From DATACZ01 sp036258795 (GTDB lineage: Bacteria > Actinomycetota > CADDZG01 > JAHWKV01), in contig DATACZ010000138.1 of assembly GCA_036258795.1 (NCBI GenBank), positions 1 to 25,445 of the forward strand: 25,445 nucleotides of DNA. The letters run 5' to 3'. The notes beneath the pieces were generated by a model. It had not been told where the DNA came from and searched no databases. It saw only the letters and a program-made list of their open reading frames with translations. Shown one piece after another: positions 1-7,826 of the stretch; the first letter of the stretch is position 1, and the number at the start of each line of letters is the position of its first letter. A program made the translations under genes and the position numbers.

Positions 1-249
1 GCCGACCTAATCCCTCCCCAGCGACTGGCAGAGATCGTCGCCAGGGAGACCGACCAGCACGTACAGGCCCTGCACCATTACCGGGCGCTGCAAGATGTCT
101 ACCGAGATAGGCCGTGGGTGGCCGAGATAATGCGCTTCGCCATCGGGTACCAGCAGCACATACTCAAGTGGCTTGAAGATCTACCGATTGCCCGCTCAGA
201 GTCTGCCGCGGATGCGCTCAGCGGACAGAGGGAGGGAACCTCGGCCTAG
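1..249 (+). CDS. PadR-like transcriptional regulator, C-terminal fragment (partial at window edge)
   Basis: An open frame enters from the left edge and stops with TAG at 247-249, giving 82 residues with no start in the window. The fragment is helical: an ETDQHVQALHHYRALQ stretch, then MRFAIGYQQHILKWLEDLP. This spacing, ending in a WLE motif, resembles the C-terminal dimerisation helices of PadR-family regulators (Vir_act_alpha_C type). The DNA-binding half would lie outside the window, so the family call is tentative. The last 20 or so residues look disordered. It converges with the dioxygenase gene that ends at 312. Confidence 0.5.
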   Translation, partial: ADLIPPQRLAEIVARETDQHVQALHHYRALQDVYRDRPWVAEIMRFAIGYQQHILKWLEDLPIARSESAADALSGQREGTSA

Positions 250-276
250 CTGGCGACCCTCCTCGGGCCACTCGTC

Positions 277-301
277 GTTCTCGAACCATCCGCTCGAGAG
301 C
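277..301. terminator. Hairpin between convergent gene ends, probable bidirectional terminator
   Basis: Arms GTTCTCGA (277-284) and TCGAGAGC (294-301) pair over eight positions with one T-G wobble around a 9-nt loop. The hairpin sits between the stop of the PadR-like gene (249) and the stop of the minus-strand dioxygenase gene (312). There is no clear U-run on either side, so termination is inferred from position and structure. Confidence 0.4.
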
Positions 302-311
302 CCGCGGCCAC

Positions 312-1232
312 TCAGGCTGAGCGCGCGATGAGGTGGACTCTGTTGCCAGACGGGTCAGCAACAAAGAAGTCCGTGGCTGAGTCGTCCAATGAATGAGCGC
401 CTCCAGCTTTTAGTCTCTCTCTTACCTTCGACAGATCACTCCCGGTCGGCACCTCGATGGTGAAGTGCCGAAGCCCGGCCGCGTAGTCGGGAGAGGGCGA
501 AGCTCCCGCGCCCACCCAAATGTTCAGGCCCAGATGATGGTGATAGCCACCGGCGGACACGAAGGCAGCCCCAAACCGGCGGGAGATGCCCATGACGTCG
601 AAGCCGATTAGGCCGGTATAGAAGCGGACCGCCTCATCAACATCCCGAACGTGCAGGTGAACATGGCCCATCTTCGTCCCGGGGGGCAGGGGATCCTCAA
701 CGCGATCCTCAGCCCCAAGCTCGCCAAACAAAGTCTCCAGATCGATTGGATCCCTACCGGAGCGCACTTGTCCGTCAGTAGTCATGGCCCCGAACCCCAT
801 ATCCGACATAAACCAAGACCCGTCTTCCGGCGTCTCGGCGTAAACCTCGATCCCATTACCGTCCGGATCCCACAAATAGTCCGACTTGGTCATCACGTGG
901 TCGGTTGGTGAGTTGGGGTAATGCATCGCAAATAGCTTTGCGATGAAGCGGGCCAGCTCTCGCCGGCTGGGCACCACCAGAGCCAGGTGATACAGCCCCG
1001 TGGTATTAGGCACCACGGGCGCAGAGGCGCCCGGATGCAGCACAACGAGTACCTTAGATCCCACCCCCAGGCTGATCTGACCGCCGTCGGCTGAAAGCTC
1101 ATCCAGCCCGAGCACGTCACGGTAAAACTCGAGAGCTCTGCCCGCATCGGTGACGGCCAGATGCACCTCGCCCATTCCGGTAGCCGGCGCTATTGACTCA
1201 TGCTTCTCGTGGTTGATTTCAACCTGCGTCAC
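312..1232 (-). CDS. VOC-family extradiol dioxygenase-like protein (CatE type)
   Basis: 306 residues with a GTG start at 1232, preceded by AAGGGAG at good spacing. Two vicinal-oxygen-chelate repeats are visible, about residues 20-135 and 188-305. The second carries FVSAGGYHHHLGLNIW, a stretch very like Bacillus subtilis CatE (YfiE), described as a catechol-2,3-dioxygenase; length and two-repeat layout also agree. Possible metal ligands in the first repeat are His24, His82 and Glu129. The equivalent positions in the second repeat are His192, His256 and His300, so only the first keeps a His-His-Glu set. The substrate cannot be read from sequence; catechol-like aromatics are a family-level guess. 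It lies downstream of the alcohol dehydrogenase on the same strand, 175 bases away, so co-transcription is possible but not shown. Confidence 0.85.
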   Translation of the reverse strand: MTQVEINHEKHESIAPATGMGEVHLAVTDAGRALEFYRDVLGLDELSADGGQISLGVGSKVLVVLHPGASAPVVPNTTGLYHLALVVPSRRELARFIAKLFAMHYPNSPTDHVMTKSDYLWDPDGNGIEVYAETPEDGSWFMSDMGFGAMTTDGQVRSGRDPIDLETLFGELGAEDRVEDPLPPGTKMGHVHLHVRDVDEAVRFYTGLIGFDVMGISRRFGAAFVSAGGYHHHLGLNIWVGAGASPSPDYAAGLRHFTIEVPTGSDLSKVRERLKAGGAHSLDDSATDFFVADPSGNRVHLIARSA

Positions 1233-1340
1233 TCGAACTCCCTTGATGGGGGCTGGCCGTGTCCTGCAACTTCACGGGGATGAACCTAAACGTCCTGTAA
1301 ATCCAAGTACGAATACGCCGAAAACCCCCGATTTATTCCG

Positions 1341-1357
1341 GCGCCTCCAATAGGCGC
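1341..1357 (-). terminator. Possible hairpin terminator downstream of the alcohol dehydrogenase gene
   Basis: GCGCCT (1341-1346) and AGGCGC (1352-1357) form a perfect 6-bp stem with loop CCAAT. It lies about 50 bases past the stop of the minus-strand alcohol dehydrogenase gene. Read leftward it is followed after about a dozen bases by GGGGGTTTT. This is a weak terminator candidate; it could equally be a leader hairpin for the dioxygenase gene. Confidence 0.3.
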
Positions 1358-1407
1358 TCTAAGGCACCTCCTCCGGCCGGAAACGAGGGAGGGGACCAGG
1401 CTGTTTC

Positions 1408-2592
1408 TCATGGCCGCAGGAGCACCTTTATGGCCCCATCCTTCTTCTTCTGGAAGATCTCGTAGCCGTGAGCGGCCTCATCGAGGGGAAGCCGGTGGGT
1501 GGCAAAGTTATCCATCCCCAAAGGGTCGCTGTCGGCAAGGAGCAGCGGCATGATGTCGTCCACCCACCTCTTTACGTTGGCCTGGCCCATGCGCACCTGA
1601 ACCTGCTTATCGAAAAGCTCCAACATCGGCATGGGATCAGCCGCCCCTCCGTACACTCCGGTTAATGACACCGTCCCGCCGCGGCGTACGGCGCTGATGG
1701 AGGCGTGGAGCGCAGAGAGGCGATCGACACCGAACTTCTCGGTCAGCTTCTGGGCCAGCTTGTCGGGAAGCATGCCCGTCATCGTTTGAGCCGCCTTGGC
1801 GAAGCCTGCGCCGTGGGCTTCTAAGCCGACAGCATCAACTACGGAATCGGCCCCTCGGCCGTCAGTCATCTCCCGAATCGCGGCCGGAACGTCATCAAGC
1901 TCTCCGGCGTCCAGGGTCGTGACGTCGAATTTCCGGGCCAGCTCGAGTCTTTCCGGGACAAGATCGACGCCTATGATCTTGTCAGCTCCCTGATATCTGG
2001 CGACACGAGCGCAGGCCTGCCCGATTGGTCCAAGACCGAATATGGCGATGCTTCCTCCCTTGGGCACGTCCGCATAAGCAACCGCCTGCCACGCTGTTGG
2101 GAGCACGTCGGAGAGGTAGACAAATCGGTCGTCCGGAGGTCCATCGGGTACCTTTATGGGGCCAAAATGTGCCTGCGGAACCCTCAAGTACTCCGCCTGT
2201 CCTCCGGGCACGTCGCCATAGAGCTTGGTGTATCCGAAGAGCGCGGCACCCTTTCCGTAACTCGTGACCTGGGTTGTCTCGCATTGAGAGTAAAGCTGCT
2301 GGCTGCAGAAAAAGCAGCTTCCGCACGAGATGTTGAAGGGAATTACGACGCGATCCCCAGGCTTGATTTGGGTAACCTCGGACCCGACCTCCTCCACGAT
2401 GCCCATCGGCTCGTGGCCCAAGATGTCTCCTTCATCGAGATACATGCTGAGCACTTCATACAGATGAAGATCGGAGCCGCAGATCCCCGATGATGTGACT
2501 CGGACGATCGCATCATTCGGAGATTGGAGCACGGGGTCCGGCACCTGCTCGACCCTCACGTCACGCTTGCCATGCCAAACGACTGCCTTCAT
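1408..2592 (-). CDS. Zinc-dependent alcohol dehydrogenase (MDR superfamily, formaldehyde dehydrogenase-like)
   Basis: 394 residues from the ATG at 2592. This start is chosen because GGGAG lies 6 bases upstream and MKAVVWHGKRDV is the usual N-terminus of the family; the open frame runs 43 codons further upstream without homology-like sequence. Catalytic zinc ligands are visible as Cys38 (GICGSDLH) and His60-Glu61 (GHEPMG). The structural zinc set is Cys90, Cys93, Cys96 and Cys104. The Rossmann motif GLGPIGQA follows at about residue 200. The family oxidises alcohols or hydroxymethyl adducts with NAD(P). The sequence groups with the 'zinc-dependent alcohol dehydrogenase / glutathione-independent formaldehyde dehydrogenase-like' set, but the substrate is unknown. 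It is divergent from the BrkB-family gene starting at 2685. Confidence 0.9.
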   Translation of the reverse strand: MKAVVWHGKRDVRVEQVPDPVLQSPNDAIVRVTSSGICGSDLHLYEVLSMYLDEGDILGHEPMGIVEEVGSEVTQIKPGDRVVIPFNISCGSCFFCSQQLYSQCETTQVTSYGKGAALFGYTKLYGDVPGGQAEYLRVPQAHFGPIKVPDGPPDDRFVYLSDVLPTAWQAVAYADVPKGGSIAIFGLGPIGQACARVARYQGADKIIGVDLVPERLELARKFDVTTLDAGELDDVPAAIREMTDGRGADSVVDAVGLEAHGAGFAKAAQTMTGMLPDKLAQKLTEKFGVDRLSALHASISAVRRGGTVSLTGVYGGAADPMPMLELFDKQVQVRMGQANVKRWVDDIMPLLLADSDPLGMDNFATHRLPLDEAAHGYEIFQKKKDGAIKVLLRP

Positions 2593-2598
2593 GTGAAT

Positions 2599-2603
2599 CT
2601 CCC
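2599..2603 (-). promoter_or_regulatory. Ribosome binding site that sets the alcohol dehydrogenase start
   Basis: GGGAG on the minus strand, 6 bases before the ATG at 2592. It supports the shorter start rather than the open-frame start at 2721. Confidence 0.6.
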
Positions 2604-2604
2604 G

Positions 2605-2631
2605 TTGACTAAAGCCTCCGAGAGCTATTCC
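2605..2631 (+). promoter_or_regulatory. Weak sigma-70-like promoter candidate for the BrkB-family gene
   Basis: TTGACT (2605-2610) and TATTCC (2626-2631) are separated by 15 bases, shorter than the ideal 17. They lie about 54 bases before the start at 2685. The match is modest and could be chance. Confidence 0.2.
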
Positions 2632-2684
2632 CCGATCACGCCGATTACCACCCCAAGAAGGCCCCGATTTAATCCACCGCCCGT

Positions 2685-3620
2685 ATGGCCCAGAATGCTG
2701 CGGTGAACTACGCGCAATCAAGGGCGGCCTTCGGCAGGCTCAGGCAGAAGCTGAACCGCAAGACGCCGCCGCTCCTTCGCACCATGATTAGGGGCTGGCA
2801 AGCACACCGGCTGGGAGGGCTGGCTGCCGAGATGGCCTTCTTCGCGGTGCTCAGCCTGCTGCCTGCCACTCTTGCTGTGGCTGCGGGGCTTGGATCACTG
2901 GACCGACTTCTCGGCACGGAGCTAGCCGACAGAGCTGAAAGGTCAATCGTGGACTTCCTGGAGCTGATCCTGACGCAACAGGCCTCCGCGACCATCGAAT
3001 CAGTCCGTGAGCTCTTCACTTCAGGCCATGGCGGCCTCTTCAGCTTCGCACTGGTGGGAGCCCTACTGGCCTTCTCGCGCGGGTTGGTGGGAGCAATCCG
3101 TGCCCTGGAGGTCGTTTACAACCTTCCGGCGCCGGACGCTTGGCTGAGAACACGGGTCAAGGCCCTCCTGTTAGCGGTCGGTACCATCCTCGTGTTTGGT
3201 CTTCTGCTCTCGATCGTTGTGGTAGGCCCGCTCTTTGGAGCCGGTGTGGCCACCGCTCGCTCTCTACGACTGCCCGCGCCGGTTAGAGACCTGTGGTTCT
3301 GGCTGAGATACCCCGTGGCGCTCAGCCTCGTGTTCGCCTGGGCTGCCGCCATCATCCACTACGGGCCCAATCACCGCACCCCCTGGTCGTGGGATCTTCC
3401 GGGGGCAATGCTTGCCGGTGGCCTTTGGCTGACCGCTTCAATCGGATTCCGCTTTTATCTCGAGCTGGCAGTGCAGTTCAACCAGGTCTTCGGCGCGCTT
3501 GGAGGAGCGCTGATCTTGATGATCTGGTTCTATGTCCTAAGCCTGTCCTTGCTGATAGGGGGAGAGTTCAACATGGCCCTGCACGCGAAGGCAGGCAAAC
3601 AGCAAACGCTCAGGTATTAG
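2685..3620 (+). CDS. YihY/BrkB (virulence factor BrkB) family inner membrane protein
   Basis: 311 residues, mostly hydrophobic, with about six membrane segments. The family signature is clear: an N-terminal AAEMAFFAVLSLLPATL segment, a central GALLAFSRGLVGAIRALEVVYN stretch (split here: GALLAFSRGLVG then IRALEVVYN), and near the C-terminus FNQVFGALGGALILMIWFY followed by IGGEFN. These match the YihY/BrkB family, whose biochemical role is poorly settled; BrkB was linked to serum resistance in Bordetella and YihY was once misassigned as RNase BN. The ATG at 2685 has no good ribosome binding site, so a GTG at 2703 or ATG at 2784 are alternatives. It converges with the DUF5709-like gene. Confidence 0.85.
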   Translation: MAQNAAVNYAQSRAAFGRLRQKLNRKTPPLLRTMIRGWQAHRLGGLAAEMAFFAVLSLLPATLAVAAGLGSLDRLLGTELADRAERSIVDFLELILTQQASATIESVRELFTSGHGGLFSFALVGALLAFSRGLVGAIRALEVVYNLPAPDAWLRTRVKALLLAVGTILVFGLLLSIVVVGPLFGAGVATARSLRLPAPVRDLWFWLRYPVALSLVFAWAAAIIHYGPNHRTPWSWDLPGAMLAGGLWLTASIGFRFYLELAVQFNQVFGALGGALILMIWFYVLSLSLLIGGEFNMALHAKAGKQQTLRY

Positions 3621-3669
3621 ATCTTGGCTCTTTTGTGATCAGGGGCGCCTATCCACCAGCCGGAAAAAG

Positions 3670-4098
3670 CTACAAATCGGGTCTTTCGTCCTCCAGGTGC
3701 ACGGCAGCTTCCTCCTCGGTAAGGCTGGGACCTGACTCCGGAACCTCAGACGCAACGGCGTCCGCAGTCACGTCGATCCGGTCTACCTCCGAATCGGGCT
3801 CTACTAGCCTCCCGACCTCCGGATGTCCCCACTCAGGCTCCGGATGCCCCAAGTCGGGCTGGAGCGCCCACGGCTCCGGGTCTTCCCTGAGTACCCGGTT
3901 CTCCAAGGGCTCATGCGTTCTCTGCTCCGCCGCAGTGACGTTGTCCTCCGCCGCCTTGGCCCAATCACGGGGCAGCGATATTCCCTGGTCTCCGATTTCC
4001 AGTGGAGCGTCGGGCGGTGGCCCCTCAATCGTGTCCGGTATACCCTCGTAGTCCGGAGACAGGTCCAGGGGGGTCTCCTCATCTTTGGCCATACGCAC
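3670..4098 (-). CDS. DUF5709-like acidic actinobacterial protein
   Basis: 142 residues from a GTG at 4098, or 140 from the ATG at 4092; GGTGGG lies nearer the right distance for the GTG, so the start is uncertain. The protein is very acidic and has no membrane segment. The order of motifs, an N-terminal EGIPDTIEGPPPDAP region, then TAAEQRTHEPLENRV and REDPEP, then VGRLVEPD and a C-terminal EEAAVHLED, fits DUF5709 proteins of Actinobacteria as I remember them. The region between (residues 77-92) repeats the HPEPEWGHPEVG pattern. No function is known for the family. It is divergent from the aldehyde dehydrogenase gene, with 57 bases between them. Confidence 0.7.
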   Translation of the reverse strand: MRMAKDEETPLDLSPDYEGIPDTIEGPPPDAPLEIGDQGISLPRDWAKAAEDNVTAAEQRTHEPLENRVLREDPEPWALQPDLGHPEPEWGHPEVGRLVEPDSEVDRIDVTADAVASEVPESGPSLTEEEAAVHLEDERPDL

Positions 4099-4155
4099 TG
4101 ATTACCCACCGCGAGACCGTCCCGAACCTCCACCTGTACGAGGAGCAACGTCGAA

Positions 4156-5625
4156 GTGAGCATCACGCAAGAGCAAGAGCGGGCCGTTGTGGACCGCGTG
4201 GCCAGGGAACTGTTTATCGGCGGCCGGTGGCGAGAGTCGTCGACTGGACAGACCCTGGCAGTTGAAGATCCGTCGACCCGGGAGCTGCTCACCTTGGTGG
4301 CCGACGCCGGACCCGAGGACGCCCGGGCCGCTCTCACTGCCGCAGCGCAAGCGCAGTCGGCCTGGGCCGCCCACCCACCCCGGGAGCGCGGGGAGTTACT
4401 GCGCCGGGCGTTCGAGCGCATCACCGAGCTGGCCGAAGATCTCGCCCTGTTGATGACGCTTGAGATGGGTAAGCCCCTCGCCGAGTCCAGGGCCGAGGTC
4501 GCCTACGCCGCCGAGTTCCTGCGCTGGTTCGCTGAGGAAGCCGTGCGAATAGAGGGTCGCTACGCCGTCGCTCCGAGCGGTTCGGGGAGGCTTCTAACCA
4601 TGCAACAGCCCGTCGGGCCCTGCTTGCTGATAACCCCCTGGAACTTCCCCCTGGCCATGGGGACGCGCAAGATCGGCCCGGCGATTGCCGCAGGCTGCAC
4701 CATGGTGATCAAACCGGCTCAGCAAACTCCCCTGTCGATGCTCTCGCTGGCTCAAATTCTCGACGAGGTGGGGCTTCCTCCCGGCGTTCTAAACGTGGTG
4801 ACGACCTCCTCGGCCGGGACCGTGGTGGGTCCGTTGCTAGAAGATGCTCGCCTTAGGAAACTCTCCTTCACGGGGTCCACCGAGGTAGGCCGTGCACTTT
4901 TGGCCCAAGCGGCCCGCCGGGTCCTTCGGGTGTCGATGGAGCTAGGAGGCAACGCGCCCTTCATCGTCTTCGAGGATGCCGACCTGGAAGCCGCCGTCGA
5001 GGGCGCCGTGTTGGCCAAGATGCGCAACATCGGTGAGGCCTGCACGGCGGCCAACCGCTTTCACGTGGCAACCCCCGTGGCCGGCGAGTTCGCCGCCCGG
5101 CTGGCCGACCGCCTGGGGACCATGAGGATGGGCCGGGGCACCGAGGAGGGGGTTGAGGTCGGACCCCTAATCGACGAACGTGGCAGGCACAAGGTGTCGG
5201 ATCTGGTCGCCGATGCGCTGGCCCGCGGAGCCAAAGCCCTGGTGGGTGCACGGCCCGGCGACGGGCGAGGCTACTTCTACGCCCCCACCGTCCTTGAAGG
5301 CGTTCCGCCCGACGCCCGGGCCTTGAAGGAGGAGATCTTCGGTCCGGTGGCTCCCGTGGCGGGGTTCGACTCCGAGGAGGCCGCCATCGCCGCCGCTAAC
5401 GACACGGACTATGGCTTGGTGGCCTACGTCTACACCTCCGACCTCCGGCGTGCCCTTCGCGTGGTCGAGAGCCTGGAAACCGGCATGGTGGGGCTTAACC
5501 AGGGAATGGTCTCCAATCCGGCGGCTCCGTTTGGCGGGGTGAAGCAATCGGGCTTCGGCCGCGAAGGCGGACGGGAAGGAATACAGGAGTACCTCTCCAC
5601 CAAGTACGCGGCCATCAACCTCTGA
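4156..5625 (+). CDS. NAD(P)-dependent aldehyde dehydrogenase, succinate-semialdehyde dehydrogenase-like
   Basis: 489 residues from a GTG at 4156, with GAGGAG about 10 bases upstream. All aldehyde dehydrogenase landmarks are present: PWNFP at 161-165, the FTGSTEVG cofactor motif at 238-245, general base Glu262 in MELGGN, and catalytic Cys296 in IGEACTAANR. The GEACTAANR context and the length of about 490 are typical of GabD-type succinate-semialdehyde dehydrogenases (aldehyde to acid, NADP preferred), but related semialdehydes are possible. The next gene is a pyridine nucleotide transhydrogenase only 21 bases downstream, so the two are probably co-transcribed and may balance NADPH and NADH. 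Confidence 0.88.
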   Translation: MSITQEQERAVVDRVARELFIGGRWRESSTGQTLAVEDPSTRELLTLVADAGPEDARAALTAAAQAQSAWAAHPPRERGELLRRAFERITELAEDLALLMTLEMGKPLAESRAEVAYAAEFLRWFAEEAVRIEGRYAVAPSGSGRLLTMQQPVGPCLLITPWNFPLAMGTRKIGPAIAAGCTMVIKPAQQTPLSMLSLAQILDEVGLPPGVLNVVTTSSAGTVVGPLLEDARLRKLSFTGSTEVGRALLAQAARRVLRVSMELGGNAPFIVFEDADLEAAVEGAVLAKMRNIGEACTAANRFHVATPVAGEFAARLADRLGTMRMGRGTEEGVEVGPLIDERGRHKVSDLVADALARGAKALVGARPGDGRGYFYAPTVLEGVPPDARALKEEIFGPVAPVAGFDSEEAAIAAANDTDYGLVAYVYTSDLRRALRVVESLETGMVGLNQGMVSNPAAPFGGVKQSGFGREGGREGIQEYLSTKYAAINL

Positions 5626-5646
5626 GAGCTACGCGGGAAGGACTTA

Positions 5647-7047
5647 ATGACGGAGCATTTTGACTTTGTGGTCATAGGATCCGGTCCGGCCGGCGAGAAA
5701 GCGGCAGCCAAAGCGGCCTACTTCGGCAAGAGCGTCGCGATCGTTGAGCGGAGCCCCTTGCCGGGTGGCGCAGCCGTTAGCAATGCCGGTATTCCCACCA
5801 AGACCCTTCGCGAGACTGCCCTTTACCTAACGGGGTTTCGAAGGCGAGACGTGTACGGCGTGCGGCTGGAGCTTATGCCGGACGCCACCGTCGAGCGTCT
5901 AAGGTGCCGCACCGATGAGGTGATTCGAACCATGACCGAGTCGGTCCAGAGAAATATCGAGCGCCATGGCATTGAGCTCATTCACGGCCATGCCCGGCTG
6001 GGCCCGGGACGTCAAGTCATCGTGTCGAATAACGGTTCCGATCACGTCCTGCGGGCCGAGCGCATCCTGATTGCTACAGGCTCGCGCCCCTTCCACCCTC
6101 CCGGCATCCCGTTCGACGATCCGGACGTATATGACTCGGAGAGAATCATCAAGACCGACCAACCCCTCCGCAGCACACTCGTCGTGGGCGGAGGACCGGT
6201 GGGTTGCGAGTACGCCTCCATCTTCGCTGCCCTGGGGGTGGAGGTGTGGCTGGTCGACAGAGCGGAACGGTTGCTGCCCTTCGCTGACTCCGAGATGTCT
6301 CATCTGTTGGCAGAGTCCTTCAAGGGGGTGGGGATTCACGTCGTTCTTAACGCGGGAGGGGCGTCAATTGAGCGCGACGGGCAAGGGCTGAGGGCAGACC
6401 TTTTAAACGGAGGGCCAATCCGTCCTCAGCAGGTGTTGATGGCTGCGGGACGCGTGGGAAATACCGAGGATCTCGGTCTGGAAAGCGTGGGCGTCAAGGT
6501 TGACGAGCGCCGGCGTATCGTCGTGGACGACGAGTTTCGCACCACTGCCGAAGGCATCTATGCAGCCGGAGACGTCATCGGCGCGCCGTCTCTTGCGTCG
6601 GTATCAATGGAGCAGGGCCGCGTGGCTGCATGTTATGCGTTTGACATTCCCTTCAGGGACACCCTGGACCCACTGGCCCCATTCGGCGTTTACTCCATTC
6701 CTGAGCTTGCAATGGTCGGACTGACCGAGGAGGCAGCCACCGCCCAGAACATCGACTACGAGGTAGGCCGGGGATGGTTCAGCCGCAACACCCGGGCCAA
6801 TATCGCCGGCGCTACTGAGGGGCTGGTCAAGCTTGTGTTTAGGCGGGACAGCCGGGAATTGTTAGGAGTCCACATTCTTGGAGACCTGGCAGCAGAGCTC
6901 ATTCCTCATGGACAGTCGGCCCTGCATCAGGGAGCAACCATCGAGCACTTCATTCACTCCACCTATAACGTTCCGACCCTGAGTGAGGCATACAAGTACG
7001 CCGCCTACGACGGTCTTCAGCGCGCGGAAGGTAAGGTGATCCGTTGA
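5647..7047 (+). CDS. sthA: Soluble Si-specific NAD(P)(+) transhydrogenase (SthA-like flavoprotein)
   Basis: 466 residues; ATG at 5647 with GGGAAGGA just upstream. It has the FAD motif GSGPAG at 11-16, a second NAD(P) motif GGGPVGCEYASIF at about 181-193, and the second FAD motif AAGDVIGAPSLASV near residue 308. The C-terminal half tracks E. coli SthA closely, including EVGRGWFSRNTRANI in the place of EVGRAQFKHLARAQI. The segment that holds the redox disulfide in lipoamide dehydrogenases reads GGAAVSNAGIPTKTL here, with no cysteine, as expected for a transhydrogenase and not a disulfide reductase. Members shuttle hydride between NADPH and NADH in the cytosol. It forms a likely two-gene operon with the aldehyde dehydrogenase. 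Confidence 0.9.
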   Translation: MTEHFDFVVIGSGPAGEKAAAKAAYFGKSVAIVERSPLPGGAAVSNAGIPTKTLRETALYLTGFRRRDVYGVRLELMPDATVERLRCRTDEVIRTMTESVQRNIERHGIELIHGHARLGPGRQVIVSNNGSDHVLRAERILIATGSRPFHPPGIPFDDPDVYDSERIIKTDQPLRSTLVVGGGPVGCEYASIFAALGVEVWLVDRAERLLPFADSEMSHLLAESFKGVGIHVVLNAGGASIERDGQGLRADLLNGGPIRPQQVLMAAGRVGNTEDLGLESVGVKVDERRRIVVDDEFRTTAEGIYAAGDVIGAPSLASVSMEQGRVAACYAFDIPFRDTLDPLAPFGVYSIPELAMVGLTEEAATAQNIDYEVGRGWFSRNTRANIAGATEGLVKLVFRRDSRELLGVHILGDLAAELIPHGQSALHQGATIEHFIHSTYNVPTLSEAYKYAAYDGLQRAEGKVIR

Positions 7048-7067
7048 GGCCCAACGGCCGGTCAGGA

Positions 7068-7190
7068 ATGAACTCCAAATTCGGCAAAAAGTTGAAGCGG
7101 TACGGCTGGTTGGGAGTTGTGGCCGTATTTGCGGCCGCGGTAATCGTCGATACGGTCAGGGTTGTGACCGAGCGGCGCAAGGTGGGCTAG
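7068..7190 (+). CDS. Small single-span membrane peptide (40 aa), hypothetical
   Basis: MNSKFGKKLKRYGW, then a hydrophobic stretch LGVVAVFAAAVIV at residues 15-27, then DTVRVVTERRKVG. This is the layout of a one-pass membrane peptide with positive charges on both sides. The ATG is 20 bases after the transhydrogenase stop; AGGA precedes it but is very close. Its TAG overlaps the stop of the convergent hydrolase gene in a shared CTAG. The clean membrane-peptide pattern and tight packing suggest a real gene, but no family is recognised. Confidence 0.45.
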   Translation: MNSKFGKKLKRYGWLGVVAVFAAAVIVDTVRVVTERRKVG

Positions 7191-7744
7191 ACAGCCGGCT
7201 TGCCCGATCGCAGCAGGCTGGCTGCGGTGCTTGTAGACACAACCTCGGAGAATGCCGACCCCTGGACGGCGTTGGATGCTCGATGGAGATCGTCCGCACT
7301 GAGATCTCCGAGGGCGAACTCACTGGTGGCGTCTTCGACGTAATAGACCTTGTAACCCAGTTGAAAGCCCTCCCGCGCCGTCGTGTCACAGCACCAGATC
7401 GACGTGAAGCCGCAGACCACCAGCGTGTCGACATCGTGCCTGGTCAGGAACCGCTCAAGCTCCGGGTTGGAAAAGGCGCCCGGGTAGTGCTTGGTAAGGA
7501 CAAACTCGCCAGGTCTGGGTTCGAGCCCCTCAATGAAGACAAGGTTGGGACTGCCGGCGTCAAAGCTGCTATCACCCGGCTTGCGGCTGACGTGCCGCAC
7601 CTTGACCACAACGGTGTTCTCGCTCTGACGCGCTGCTTCGAGCAAAAGCTTGACGTTGCCCACCGCATCGTCGAAGCGCTCCACCGGGAGGGCTCCCTCG
7701 CTCGAGTATTCACGCTGCATGTCGATGACAATGAGCCCGATCAC
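7187..7744 (-). CDS. Isochorismatase-family cysteine hydrolase
   Basis: 185 residues from a GTG at 7744 with GGAAGG upstream. The catalytic triad of the family is visible as Asp8 (LIVIDMQ), Lys85 (LTKHYPGAF) and Cys118 in GFTSIWCCDTTA. Residue 119 is also a cysteine where valine is usual. The C-terminal YYVEDAT region is typical. Members hydrolyse isochorismate, nicotinamide, N-carbamoyl compounds or other amides and ethers; nothing here fixes the substrate. It is the last gene of a five-gene minus-strand run, 82 bases past the CapA-like gene. Confidence 0.85.
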   Translation of the reverse strand: MIGLIVIDMQREYSSEGALPVERFDDAVGNVKLLLEAARQSENTVVVKVRHVSRKPGDSSFDAGSPNLVFIEGLEPRPGEFVLTKHYPGAFSNPELERFLTRHDVDTLVVCGFTSIWCCDTTAREGFQLGYKVYYVEDATSEFALGDLSADDLHRASNAVQGSAFSEVVSTSTAASLLRSGKPAV

Positions 7745-7807
7745 CGGGTGCCTTCCTTCCCCTCGACCACCTGCTCATGATGATAAATCCGGAGTCCTAC
7801 AGATAGA

Positions 7808-7820
7808 GCACCTAAGGTGC
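7808..7820. repeat. 13-bp palindrome between the CapA-like and hydrolase genes
   Basis: GCACCTAAGGTGC reads the same on both strands except for its central base. It lies 6 bases past the CapA-like stop and 64 bases before the hydrolase GTG. It could be an operator for the hydrolase gene or a short terminator stem; there is no U-run. Confidence 0.35.
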
Positions 7821-7826
7821 AGGAGA

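Noticed and set aside
3293..4051. Plus-strand open frame of 252 codons
   Set aside because: It runs out of the 3' end of the BrkB gene and through the antisense of the DUF5709-like gene; its product is Ser/Arg/Gly-rich with no motif, typical of a shadow frame in high-GC DNA.
7513..7530. GGGTTCGAGCCCC, which looks like a tRNA T-arm
   Set aside because: It lies inside the isochorismatase-family gene, and no acceptor, D or anticodon arms can be found around it.
7283..7780. Plus-strand open frame of 165 codons
   Set aside because: It is antisense to the hydrolase gene, whose catalytic residues are intact on the other strand.
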